A stretch of 64,000 nucleotides of DNA from Coptis chinensis (lineage: Eukaryota > Streptophyta > Magnoliopsida > Ranunculales > Ranunculaceae). The stretch covers positions 88,121,001 to 88,185,000 of the forward strand of contig CM027377.1 of assembly GCA_015680905.1 (NCBI GenBank), in the 5' to 3' direction. The position numbers and the translations under genes are program-made. The notes beneath the pieces are model-generated. The model saw only the letters and a program-made list of their open reading frames with translations, made no database searches and was not told the origin of the DNA. Below are positions 1-10,330 of the stretch, one piece after another; the first letter of the stretch is position 1, and the number at the start of each line of letters is the position of its first letter.

Positions 1-335
1 GGATGGTGGAATGTTATAAGGACTTGTTCAATCCTACGCATGTGTTGATAAGGTTTTTCATGGTCTAAACCATGAAAAACGGGTAACAAATTAAATATAT
101 TTTGGGGGATGCGGAAATCCCCTACGCCGGCTAGAACGATGCAAGATTTAGGGCTATCACTCAAGGCTTTATAAAAGTCAGAGAGAGGAGTCTCTCTTTC
201 TTCAGCCATAATATCAGGTGGTGTGTGTGAAATAGTAGCTAGAGGTGTAGTGGGTGGGAAACTAGATAGACTTGTTTGTTGACGTTGTCGTGTAATTACG
301 TTAGTTGTTTTTCTTCGACCAGACCTTAATCTCAT
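1..335 (-). pseudogene. Athila-like gag, N-terminal part (element E1)
   Basis: This is the start of a gag (capsid) reading frame that runs off the left edge of the window. It begins at the ATG at 335 with MRLRSGRRKT and then shows ETPLSDFYKALSDSPKS and FNLLPVFHGLDHEKPY, the latter being the typical N-terminal capsid stretch of Athila-type gag. The frame looks open over the part that is visible. Closely similar copies start at 25574 (minus) and 63584 (plus). Gag would form the virus-like particle in the cytoplasm. Family assignment is from the pattern; whether the full gene is intact cannot be seen. Confidence 0.7.
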
Positions 336-862
336 GCAAGACTAAGTCGAACTTAACTAAACATGCAACACTCCAAACAATTCTGATATACTAGTAGAAA
401 CCTCTAACTAGAGATGCAAGGTGTGGAAGAAAGGAATACCTGATTGCGTCCTTGCTTCGCTTATGAATAGCGTCTTGTTTATGCGTGTTCAGTGTATATA
501 ACAAGTTAAAACACTGAAAAACTTGAAAAATCGAAATTCGAAAGAAACCTGTGGAAATCCGGCAAATTTCAGCTTAGGGCGCGGGTGCGCTCGCGCTCCG
601 TGTTCCAGTAACTTAGCGCGGGTGCGCTCGCGCTCCGTGTTCCAGTAACTTAGCTGGTCGCTCAAGGTTCAGCGTTTTGAAGCAGAGTGCTTCGCTTTGA
701 AGGTGATCGCTCCGTGTAATTTTCGCGGAACTTTTCAATCTTTGAAACGAACAACCACGGTATGAATCAAACAAGGGTGGGTGGGTGAAATGGGACTTAA
801 AATGACTAATTATACTATGAAAACAATGCTAAAGTGAAACTAAGATGGCGGTGAATGCCATT
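336..862 (-). other. 5' untranslated leader and degenerate primer binding site of E1
   Basis: This is the noncoding leader between the 5' LTR and gag of E1. At its upstream end, 844-860 reads on the minus strand as TGGCATTCACCGCCATC, a diverged version of the tRNA-Asp-type primer site TGGCGCCGCTGCCATC seen in E3, and it lies two bases from the LTR as in the other copies. Segment 446-560 is repeated almost exactly at 2058-2180 and 25690-25805. No ORF is present. Confidence 0.65.
579..652. repeat. Tandem duplication, two identical 37-bp GC-rich units
   Basis: Units 579-615 and 616-652 are identical. Each starts GCGCGGGTGCGCTCGCGCTC and ends with CCAGTAACTTA. The GC-rich unit sits in the otherwise AT-rich leader of E1. 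Related single GC-rich stretches occur in the leaders at 2190-2230 and 63230-63350. Confidence 0.9.
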
Positions 863-2057
863 TGATAAACGATAAAATTGAATAGTTTACCCCTTTTAAA
901 TGAGCGATGAACTCAAAACGTAAGTAAACTAAAACTATTTACGTGTCTATATTTATCAAAGTTTCTACTCTCAATTCTATCGAAATAGAGTGGAGTAACA
1001 AATTCGTTCCACTCCTAGTTCTCTAGCATGGAATGTTTTCTAATCTAATTAATCGGTCTTAAGTCTAATGAGAGATTTACGAAGGGTGTTATACTACGAT
1101 ACAATATGAAATTGATTATGTTGAATTTAAACTATGAATGCTATGGAATTGAATCCACCTCGAATCCAACTCCTAGCATAGATTCTTGTATCTCGATTCT
1201 TACGTTCTTACGGCATGAATTTCGAGTTCTAATCCCTAGTGTTCATGGCATTTCTACCAAATACTAACTAGCATGTGAGGTCGTCCACCCATTCTCATGG
1301 CGAATCACGACCTTCTAGAGTGGAATAGATTCTACAACGCTACTACACAATACCACTAAGTTTTCATCAAAGCTTCATCAACCCCTCTAATGGAGGTTTT
1401 GGCCTTTAGTCATCAACCCATCATTTCCCATTGAATTATAACTACTCATCATATTAAAATCCCAACTTAACTAATTTAACTAACAATGTTTCAATCTACT
1501 TAAACTACGAAATGATAATCAACAAGAATTAGAACTAGATCTATAAATTGAAATGACAAAAATCGAAATTGACAAACTAACTATTTTATTTATCTAATCA
1601 ATTAAGAACAATGATTCAAAGACTTAATCTAAAACAATAATTGAAAATGGAACTTAAACTTAATTACTCTACTGAAAACTAGATCTAGAATTCTATATAG
1701 TTTTAGGTCTAACTAGCTACTCTTAACAAAGAGCTAAGCTTTTTTTTTTATACTTTCAGATCCAAAAATCGTGCATAGGCTTGGATCCATGTTTTGGGCC
1801 TAAGAATCAGGCCCAAAACCCAATTCTTTCAGTCCAAAAAGACCTCTTCAGCTATAGTTGGCTTCAATAGACTTTTTGTCCACTTCTGCTCCTCTGATTA
1901 GATCAAAGCTTAGACCATTGGAAAGCTCTTTCCGAGCCGGTCGTTTTGAAATAAGGTAGGCCCCATTCCGAGGTCTGAGTCCAAAGATACGGTCTTTGGA
2001 GTCCTGCTGACTTTGTGTGATGTTTCTACCCGCGTTGACTTTGACTTTTCAGCTTTG
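863..2057 (-). repeat. Truncated 5' LTR of E1 (Athila-like)
   Basis: On the minus strand the LTR ends in TTATCA at 863, next to the primer site. It contains the TATA region (TATAAAA-like, near 1745-1752) and the family-specific stretch with GTGCATAGGCTTGGATCC. It stops abruptly at 2057 inside the U3 segment ending TTTTCAGCTTT, roughly 250-300 bp before the expected outer end TGATAAGAGCCC. Compared with the full LTRs at 8760-10313 and 26097-27645, the outer U3 end is missing, so this LTR has no terminal TG and no visible target duplication. Confidence 0.8.
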
Positions 2058-2229
2058 CGTCCTTGCTTTGCTTATGAATAGCGTCTTGTTTATGCGTGTT
2101 CAGTGTATATAACAAGTTAGAACACTGAAAAACTTGAAAAATCAAAGTTTGAATCAAAATTGTAGAAATCCGGAAAAATCTAGCTTAGGGCGCGGTCGCG
2201 CTCCGTGATTTAGGGCGGGTCGCGCTCCA
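2058..2229 (-). repeat. Displaced Athila-like 5' leader fragment
   Basis: This stretch repeats the leader of E1 (446-600) in the same minus orientation, starting GCGTCCTTGCTTTGCTTATG. It is joined on the left to the broken LTR at 2057 and on the right, near 2229, to plus-strand DNA of E2. It is a rearrangement scar, not a gene. Confidence 0.7.
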
Positions 2230-2321
2230 CCACACCACCACCACCATCGTTCTTTTTAGTGAGGTGTCCCTCATTGCTTCCCCCTACCTTCTACAAACCT
2301 CAAACCATATTCAAACTTCCA

Positions 2322-3494
2322 ATGGCTCAACAACGCCGAATTTTACCAGAACAAGCTTTTACTGGCGACCACTTCGCGCTTTTTACGGTGACAAAATGAT
2401 CGATAGAGATCTGGAATAGCTTGTGGTACTCGACTGAAGCCTATTACCACGAAGACTTAGTCCGACGGTTCTACAATCTGAGGGAGTTGGAGGGACTAGG
2501 ATTTTTGTTATGGTAGCGAAGAGGAGGAAGGAAGTGACTTGGGTTGTTGGTCGAGATTCTAGGCATTACGCACAGAATCCATCCGATCACGCGTTGCAGG
2601 AGTCCTAATATAATGGGGAAAAGCCATTGATAAACGCGGTAGCATTCGAAGGGAACTACAATGCGAGATCGCATTGTGTTCGCCAGGCATCCTAAAGAAC
2701 CAACCACCGGCGGCTCGATGGATTGGTCGGAACGATCCCTGGAGGCGGGGAGAAAGTCGGCGACATCGGCCGAAGCGCCTCCACATTTTATGGATACTCC
2801 GGAGCGAAGTCACGAAGTTCTCAGTATCTTGGAGTTTTTGCTTAGCATAATTAGGGGAGTAGGGAAGTCTGTTGCACCTCTCCCTGTGTTGATAACCAAG
2901 ATCATGGTGAAGTTGAGAGCAGTTCAGGCGTCTGATAGGTCTTACATCACCCTACACCGAAATCCTCGCATCTATAAGGAGTGTATCCAACGAGTTTGGA
3001 GGTTGCCTGAGGATAGGGTAGAGAACGAGGAGGATGGTGGAAACGAGAATGCCGAGGAGGATGGGGGAAATCAGAATGCCTCGGAGGATGAGGAGGACTT
3101 GACTTGTTTTGATGCCGATGCCCTGGAGAGGTGTTGGTCAGATGCAGAACGCATGGCCGTAATTCATCGTGGCATGCGTTCGCTCAACACTATCTGCGAA
3201 GACCTCCGGACTCGACAGGTAACTATCCATCATAACTTTGAGATCCGTACCCAGAGAGAGGATGAGAAGTGGGAACAGATTAAGGCCTAGCTAGAAGCTC
3301 AGCGCCAGTTCCGGACCGACATGCTTGCACGATTCCCACCTCACGGGGATTCTCTTTCTGAGGACACACCATCGAGCCACGAGCGTCGTCGCCGAAAGAC
3401 GAATGGTGCTGGCCCATCGGGAGCTCAGGAGCCATCTCCGGACCGTGTGCCCTCCGCTACCAGTACAGGAGTGGTTAGGGATAGTATTGTTTGA
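2322..3494 (+). pseudogene. ORF a of E2 (plant transposon-protein-like), frameshifted
   Basis: The frame starts at ATG 2322 (MAQQRRILPEQAF) and ends at TGA 3492-3494. Between the start and about 2660 it has stops and frame changes; from 2661 to 3290 it is open (about 209 residues). Visible pieces are the N-terminal domain (WNSLWYSTEAYYHEDLVRRF), the motif APLPVLITKIMVKL, a very acidic stretch with an EED repeat (3010-3100), FDADALERCWSDAERMAV, and a basic Ser/Arg-rich tail after the in-frame stop at 3288. The E3 copy lies at 20177-21327. The N-terminal region resembles the plant-specific family annotated as 'putative plant transposon protein'; that is my recollection of the family, not a search result. 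Function unknown. Confidence 0.6.
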
Positions 3495-3652
3495 TATTTC
3501 TATTTCTATTTGTAGTTTCATTATTGCCATTTATTTTAATGTAAGTTTTATTTCCATAATTTGAATTTTGTAGTGAAATGTACTTCGAATGAAAATTTTA
3601 AAACAATGCGGTTATTTTCATTATGCGCGGTTGTTTACTATTGATCCCACCT

Positions 3653-3676
3653 TCCCAAATTGTTTGGGGGTGGTTT
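3653..3676 (+). promoter_or_regulatory. Internal polypurine-tract-like module after ORF a
   Basis: The core is TTGTTTGGGGGTGGTTTT, almost the same as the tract before the 3' LTR at 6934-6948. No LTR follows it here. The same module follows ORF a in E3 (20005-20026, minus). It could act as an extra plus-strand DNA primer or be a relic of an older 3' end. Confidence 0.55.
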
Positions 3677-3963
3677 TATCTATTCCAGCATTATTTTTAT
3701 ATGACCCTCGTCTTAGAATTTATTGCGGAGTCAAGGTGAAAATATGGCCGTTTAGGCATATCTATGAATAAGTTTCATTGTAGGATGAAATCTCAATTAA
3801 ATAGGTAGATTCTATCATAAATTCAACCTAAAAGATACTAGGTTTGTTTTAGAATCAAGAAAATGAGTTGTTTCCGTTTTCGGGTTTGGAAATTTTGGTA
3901 TTTCCGGAAACTACCGTAAAAACATTTTGGCAACTTCCCGATCCGTTTTAGCAACTTAAAACC

Positions 3964-3970
3964 TATATAA
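3964..3970 (+). promoter_or_regulatory. Candidate internal promoter (TATA box) upstream of ORF b
   Basis: TATATAA lies about 300 bp before the ORF b start and is followed by a CA/CT-rich stretch (3980-4050) like a plant transcription start and leader. The E3 copy keeps it at 19707-19714 (minus). Activity is inferred only. Confidence 0.4.
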
Positions 3971-4272
3971 ACTTCCTACATTCTACACTCACAACTCACA
4001 CTACACCTAACCTCCATCACTCACCTTTCACTCCCACGATTCCCACGTTTCGTCTCATTTTCGAAGTTTCAAGAACTCGCGCGACTCGCTCTGCAATTTT
4101 TTTTTTTCAGATTTTTTGTCGAGGCCTTTTCGCTCAAGGTGAGCGACCCGCTCAAACACTGGAATTCCAAATCTTGAGCGCTTTTCGCGCCCTAAACTTC
4201 GTGGACCAGAAAAATTCGGTTTTCTGCGGGTAGTTTCGGATCATTCGCAGCCATTCCGGGCGTAATTTTGAG

Positions 4273-5128
4273 ATGACATCTCCAACATTGATATGGAGCG
4301 ATCTTTCGAGGATTTGTTCCAAAGCACTACTTATGGTGCTTGGTTTTGTGGGGCGATCACATACGTTAATTTTGGGAGCCGCTTATGGTAAGACTGATGC
4401 ACTTTATTCTCCAACACTAGCATCTTATTTTTACGATAACTGCATTTTCTTTGAAAGACCAGATGGAGAACAAGTGTTCACTATCAACATTGATAATGAA
4501 CCAATGGAAATTACCAGGTTCTTTCTAGCATTTGTTCTTGGACTTGCTATGCCCACTGAAATACAAGACCCATGGTGCTATTGGGTAGATAATATGTATG
4601 TCTACACTTATGAGTTTTTGCATGAGTCCTATGGGAACTGTTATGTTTTGGATCATGCTAAACATTTTAGGGGAATGGCGTTTTTCTTCTGTGAATGATG
4701 CCACTTGCAGCGTCTTCCTTGCTTTAGCCACGGGACGTATGTGTCATGACCTTCCCCGAACCTTGATGTCTAGTTTAGCTCAATCCCATAGCATGAGGCA
4801 TAAGTTCCTTCTTATGCCTGTTCTAGTTTCCCGTATTATGCTATGTTTCTTTCCTGTTTTTTGTACACGTTTCACGAATTGGATTATGGTCGACACTGTA
4901 CGACCCACCAATAGTATTATTCGATCTTTCCGTGCAATGACTTGGAAAGGGTGGAGGATACAACCTAATCAGGTTGCACCCTACACCCCGTCAGACCAAG
5001 TAGCACTTAATAGGTTAGCAATAATAGATGATAAATGGCGGGAAGCCTGGCAAATTATCATGGCATGGCAGGACGCAAAGGAACCTCACTTCTTTATGGA
5101 AAAAGAGGATGAGGAAGATGATGAGTAA
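4273..5128 (+). pseudogene. ORF b of E2, frameshifted
   Basis: The start is ATG 4273 (MTSPT) and the end is TAA 5126-5128 after an acidic tail (EKEDEEDDE). There are at least two frame changes: an early shift makes residues about 8-45 nonsensical, and at about 4620-4680 roughly 70 bp present in E3 are deleted, moving the tail into the frame read from 4598. Recognisable blocks are SPTLASYFYDNCIFFERPDG, EPMEITRFFLAFVLGLAMPT, WCYWVDNMYVYTYEF and YTPSDQVALNRLAIIDDKWR. The layout parallels ORF a (see findings). I do not recognise a biochemical function. Confidence 0.6.
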
Positions 5129-5337
5129 TGCGGGAGATAAGGTAAGTTTTCATTCTAGCTAGTGTCTGCTTATGTCCCAAGCAATTTCATTCTTGTTAAC
5201 CCCATAATGGGTAGAACTCGTATAGAGTTGCGTCAGTTTTTATTTCCTATTTTAGTACGCTCTAACTTTATTTTGCAGATGTTCCTGAATTTCACACGTT
5301 TCAATGGTATTTTTCCTACCCTCTTTATTTACAATAC

Positions 5338-5379
5338 TTTGAGGACAAAGCATGCTTCTTGTTTGGGGGGTGGGGGCAT
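5338..5379 (+). promoter_or_regulatory. Internal polypurine-tract-like module after ORF b
   Basis: It reads GAGGACAAAGCATGC and then CTTGTTTGGGGGGTGGGGG. This pairs a GAGGACAA(A)GC box with a polypurine core, the same two-part layout as before the 3' LTR at 6917-6948. The matching copy in E3 is 11898-11938 (minus) and in E5 is 40876-40914 (minus). Confidence 0.6.
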
Positions 5380-5399
5380 AGAAACAGGTGTAATTAAGG

Positions 5400-6930
5400 C
5401 ATCTGTTAGGATATAGATATGTATAATATGCATTTGTTTTCTAGTTAAAATTTCAAAAATTCAAAAATATAAATAAATAAGTTATGTTATACACTTAGGA
5501 ATAGTGGTATTGTTTTCTATCTCTATGCTCTTAACAATCTAGAAGTCTCACGTAGCTTTTGCATCAGAATAATTGTTAGAAACTTAGGTTAATATGTACG
5601 TAATAATCTTTGCATATATCTATAAATATATTACATGAGTATCTATGATTGTTAGCAGTAAGTTTCTGAAATCTAGGCTAGAGTACTTATTCTACAAATC
5701 CTGTGAGAATATAGCCTAAAGCCTTATATGAGCAAAACATTTGAGAAATGACACAAGGAAGAAGTAAAATCCGGAAAGAGAAATCACACGTCCACTTGCT
5801 TGATCACTATGCCATACCCTAAGCGAGAATTTAGGCCCTCTTTGGATCGATATAGCCAGAAATTCAAACCTATGAATTATTTTCCGCTAGTCGCGCCTCT
5901 GAGCCTTTCTTTAGCCTTCCATAAAACCACAATTCCTTTTACCCCCGTTACAAAACAAAACAAACTAAAAAATTCAACCTACCCAATTTAAATAAGTCTG
6001 AGAATAGAATGAGGAAGAAAGAAGAAGAAAAAAAACCTATGTAAACAAAAGTTAGTTAATTGCTTCAGAAAATAAAGAAAAGAAGTTTCCATCCAAAGAA
6101 AAGAAAAATAAAAATAAAAATAAAATAAAAACTCCAAAAATATAATAAAAGGGAGTCAAAAGCCAAAGAAAAGAAAAAGAAAAAAAATATGGCTAAGGAT
6201 GGAAACAAAGTATAGAAGCAAAAGAAAATAACAAGGTTTTCTCTAAGTTACATAATATGAAACTCTATTATCTCAGACTTGTCCTTTTTGAATATCAATT
6301 TCTTTCCTTCTTAAACCATCTCCTAATCCCCGCAACACCTAATAAAGACCTCTAGCTCAATTAGGAATAGGTTAGTGTGATAGTAAGTTGCAGATGTGTT
6401 TGATCGACTCTGTCTTCCTTGTTGTCATTGAGATTGTAAGGTAAAAGTGCCCACTACACACTGGAGTAGCGGAACTTGAGTGGAAAAATCAGAGTGTTGT
6501 ATCTTGACTATTATTGTGAGAACCTACTTAAGGACGCTATTCCGAGTTTCAGAAACGAACCTGCTAGACATTTCATAGTATTACTCATTGTATATATGTT
6601 TTATGGTAGATGATTGATTATTATGTATATATTAGCTTAGGTTTCAACTTGATTAATCTATATGCATTGCTACTGAGAGGTATAGTTAATTTAGAGCATG
6701 AATACGGAAACAATAGTTTTATTTCTTAGTCGTTGTAGTATAGATGAAGTTTGTGAGTACCTTCATTGGAAAACTCTCACGAGGCTATAACTCGTCCACT
6801 AGGGAATTCCTAGTGGTTTAAGGCCTTGTTGCATATGGTCAATGCAATCGCGACTCAGTAAACGAGTAGATAGAACTCCATTTTTGGTCACTTATTCTAA
6901 TTTCTCATCTTTGCTTGAGGACAAGCAAAA
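5400..6930 (+). other. 3' noncoding region of E2
   Basis: No credible gene. The stretch is AT-rich with purine-rich runs (6000-6230) and is conserved with 10330-11890 (minus), 39287-40870 (minus) and 49060-50526 (plus). The short ORF at 5800-5991 is repeated in the other copies but is broken differently in each, so I treat it as noncoding. Confidence 0.7.
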
Positions 6931-6933
6931 TGC

Positions 6934-6948
6934 TGTTTGGGGGTGGTT
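6934..6948 (+). promoter_or_regulatory. Polypurine tract of E2
   Basis: GTTTGGGGGTGGTT lies directly against the LTR start TGATAAGAG. It would prime plus-strand DNA synthesis. The preceding box is GAGGACAAGCAAAATGC. Confidence 0.8.
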
Positions 6949-8459
6949 TGATAAGAGCCCAAAACTGTAGTTTTAACCCTATAACAGTCATACTATTAGA
7001 CCAATTATGTGAGTAATAATTAAGAGTTAACACTGATTACGTGTTTTTATGCATTTCAGGCTTCAAAGTCCATTATGTGCAGAAATGTGCCACTTTAGCG
7101 AGATAAAGGAGCAAAGGTCGGTTACTAAGGAGTTCCATGATTAAAGGCCATGTTTCAAGAAGACAAAGCCTTTCTAAAGCCCGATCAAAAGCTGAAAAGT
7201 CGACGCGGGCAGAAACAGCACACAAGTCAGCAGAACTTTTGAAGGCTGTATCATTGGACTCAGACCTCAGAATGGGGCCTACCTTATGTCAAAACGACCG
7301 GCTCGGGAAGAGCTTCCCAATGGTCTAGGCCTTGATCCAATCAGAGGAGTAAAAGTGGACGAAAAGTCTGTTGAAGCCAACTGTAGCTGAAGAGGCCTTT
7401 TTGGACTGAAAGAATTGGGTTTTGGGCCTGATTCTCTGGCCCAAAATGTGGCTCCAAGCCCATGCACGATTTTTGGATCTGAAAGTATAAAAACCAAAGC
7501 TTAGCTCTTTGTTAATGGTAGAGAGGTTAGATAGTTAAGGTAGCTAGTTTTAGACCTAAAACAATAGATCTAGTTTTTATTTAATTAAATTGAGTTTAGT
7601 TTATATTCAATTCTTGTTTTAGATTAAACTCTTAGAATCATTACTCTTAATTAGTTTGATTAATAAAATAGCTAGTTTGTTAATTTCGATTCTTGTCATT
7701 TACATTTGTGTTAGATTTGATTTCATTTATTACTTGTTATTCAATTCTTAGTTATTAATTAGATTTTAATGATTGTTTAATTTAGATTAGTAAATTTCAA
7801 TTCTTTATATTATGTTTAGTTTTAATTTAATCTGAAATGATTGCGTAATGATTCTCGGCTAAACCTCCATTGAGGGGGTTGAGAAGCCTTGATGAAAGCT
7901 TGACTCCGATTATCGTAGAGTCGTCGTAATTTCCTTTCCAATCTAGAAACGATTAGTTCACCATGAGAATGGGTTTAATCATTCACATACTAGTTATGAA
8001 TTGGTAGAAATGCCATGTGTAATTAGGGATTAGGAGAAACCATATTGTTCTGCGAAGCAGTTCAAATTCGGATTACGACGATTCATGGTTAATAGGATTA
8101 AGTCGAGTTAAGGTGGAATCAATCCCCCTCTAACTCCTTATCATCGAATCAACGTAGCATTCCCATAGTTGTTCTGATAATCGACTAGTTGCATCTTGTG
8201 GGTAGTTGGATCGTAGTCTAGTTGCCACTTCGTAAATCTCTCATTAGACTTTAGAGTTAAGAATACTTATACGTAGAGAACACAGCATGCGGAAGGACTA
8301 GGAGTGGAACGAATCACTCTACTCCACTATATCTCATAGGATTGAGAGTAGAAATCTTTGATAAAAAATATAGGCACACATAAAAGTAGTTTTAGTTTAC
8401 TTACGTTTTGAGTTCATCGTTCATTTCGTAGGTAAACTATTCAATTTTATGTTTTATCA
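6949..8459 (+). repeat. 3' LTR of E2 (complete, 1511 bp)
   Basis: It starts TGATAAGAGCCC right after the polypurine tract and ends GTTTTATCA, giving the inverted ends TGATAA/TTATCA. A TATA box TATAAAA lies at 7486-7492. The conserved stretch GAGTGGAACGAATCACTC near the end of U5 (about 8300) occurs in the other LTRs of the family. Confidence 0.88.
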
Positions 8460-8759
8460 CCACACAACACGGTGACTAGATTATCTGTGGAATCATCGGA
8501 CGGACTTATAACACAAGACAAAATATCAATGCTAGCGGAAGCATCCGACGGACTTACACCGCATAACATGATATTGGTTGATTGAAAAATGTTTTCTGAA
8601 AATGATGAACAACTTTTATGAAATCAAGGGACAATTTTTTTTTTTTTTTTGAAATCTGATATTTTCAAATTCATTTTGGAAAACTAGTGAAATCAAGTGG
8701 ATAGATCAATTCATTCATGATTTTGGCTTAGATTAAAGATTCTCATATAATGTTGATAA
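8460..8759. other. Unassigned flank between E2 and E3
   Basis: No gene seen. It contains a run of T (8636-8651) and ends GATAA, the left target duplication of E3. Together with DNA after 27650 it is the pre-insertion site of E3. A piece with TTCAAATTCATTTTGGAAAA resembles 29508-29530, so it may belong to the same unassigned repeat as 27646-31960. Confidence 0.4.
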
Positions 8760-10313
8760 TGATAAAACATAAAAAGATGAATTTTACCTACGAAATGAAT
8801 GATAAAACTCAAAACGTAAGTAAACTAAAGCTTTATTACGTGCCGAAATTATCAAAGATTTCTACTCTCAATCCTATGGAGATATAGTAGAGTAGATGAT
8901 TCGTTCCACTCCTAGTTCTTCCGCATGGTAATGTTCTCTACGTATAAATAATCTTAACTAAAGTCTAATGAGCGATTTACGAAATGATAACTAGACTACG
9001 ATGTAACTACCCACAAGATGCAACTAGTCGACTATTTAAACAACTATGGGAATACTACGTCGATTCTATGATAAGGAGTTAGAGGGGGATTGATTCCACC
9101 TTAGCTCAACTTAATCCACTAAGGACGAATTGTCGTAATCCGAATTGAACTGCTTTGCAGAACAATCTGGTTATTCCTAATCCCTAATTACACATGGCAT
9201 TTCTACCAATTCATAACTAGCATGTGAACGATTACACCCATTCTCATGGTGAACTAATCATTTCTAGAGTGGAAAGGAAATTACGACTATTCAACATTAA
9301 CACGAATCAAGCTTTCATCAAGGCTTCTCAACCCCCTCTAATGGAGGTTTAGCCGAGAATCATCACACAATCATTCCCAATCAAATTAGAACAAGACATG
9401 ATATAAAGATTGAAATTTGCTTATTTAAACTCAAATGGAAACTACTCATGCAAAAATCTATTTAATTTAATAAAGACAAATAATTGAATCTAAGAATTGA
9501 ACTAAATAAGTAAATGGAAAATGAAACTAGATTACCAAGAACACTATTTTATTAATCTAATGAATAATAAAACAATGATTCAAATACTAAACTAATAATC
9601 TACTTTGTTCTAAAGTAATTAATTAAACATGAAACTAGATCTAAAACAAGATATGAAAAACTAATTAATTGACTAATTGAAATTCTAAAACTAAGTTCTA
9701 AAACTAATTAATGGAGGCTAACTAATCTAGGTCTAACTATCTACCATTAACAAAGAGTCAAGCTTTTGTTTTTATACTTTCAGATCCAAAAATTGTGCAT
9801 GGGCTTGGAGCCATGTTTTGGGCTAGAGAATCAGGCCCAAAACCCAATTCTTTCAGTCCAAAAAGGCCTTTCAGCTGCAGTTGGCTTCAACAGACTTTTC
9901 GTCCACTTCTGCTCTTCTGATTGGGTCAAGACTTAGACCATTGGAAATCTCTTTCCGAGCCGGTCGTTTTGACATAAGGTAGGCCCAATTCCGAGGTCTG
10001 AGTCCAAAGATACGGCCTTCGGAAGTTCTACTGACTTTGTGTGATGTTTCTGCCCGCGTCGACTTTTCAGCTTTTGACCGGGCTTTACAAAGGCTTTGTC
10101 TTCTTAAATCTTGGCCTTTAATCACGGAACTCCTTAGCAACCGACCTTTGCTCTTTTATCTCGCTAAAGTGGCACATTTCTGCACATAATGGACTTTGAA
10201 GCCTAAAATGCATAAAAACACGTAATCAGTATTAACTATTAATTATTACTCACATAATTGGTCTAAAAGTATGACTGTTACAGGGTTAAAACTACAGTTT
10301 TGGGCTCTTATCA
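8760..10313 (-). repeat. 3' LTR of E3 (1554 bp)
   Basis: On the minus strand it begins TGATAAGAGCCC at 10313, next to the polypurine tract, and ends TTATCA at 8760. It aligns throughout with the 5' LTR 26097-27645. A TATAAAA box lies at about 9770 on the minus strand. Confidence 0.9.
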
Positions 10314-10330
10314 AACCACCCCCAAACAGC
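10314..10330 (-). promoter_or_regulatory. Polypurine tract of E3
   Basis: The minus strand reads GCTGTTTGGGGGTGGTT directly before the LTR. A GAGGACAAGC box precedes it at 10336-10350. Confidence 0.8.

Larger units (their letters stand above)
3495..4272 (+). other. Spacer between ORF a and ORF b of E2
   Basis: No gene is seen. It holds a polypurine-like tract (3653-3676) and a TATA-like sequence (3964-3970) followed by a pyrimidine- and CAC-rich leader (3980-4050). The E3 counterpart (19381-20176, minus) is collinear with it, including both elements. Confidence 0.65.
2230..8459 (+). mobile_element. E2: 3' half of a non-autonomous Athila-like element
   Basis: The element reads on the plus strand: ORF a (2322-3494), a polypurine-like module, a TATA-containing spacer, ORF b (4273-5128), a second polypurine-like module, a long 3' noncoding region, the true polypurine tract and a complete 3' LTR. 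It matches the 3' half of E3 segment by segment in inverted orientation. The 5' LTR, gag and protease are absent; homology to E3 starts at about 2229. The base run after the LTR is CCACA, but with no left end a target duplication cannot be tested. Both ORFs carry frameshifts, so the copy is dead. Confidence 0.8.

Noticed and set aside
3653..3676. True 3' end of a retrotransposon at the first polypurine-like tract
   Set aside because: No LTR start (TGATAAGAG or other TG with a matching partner) follows it in E2 or E3.
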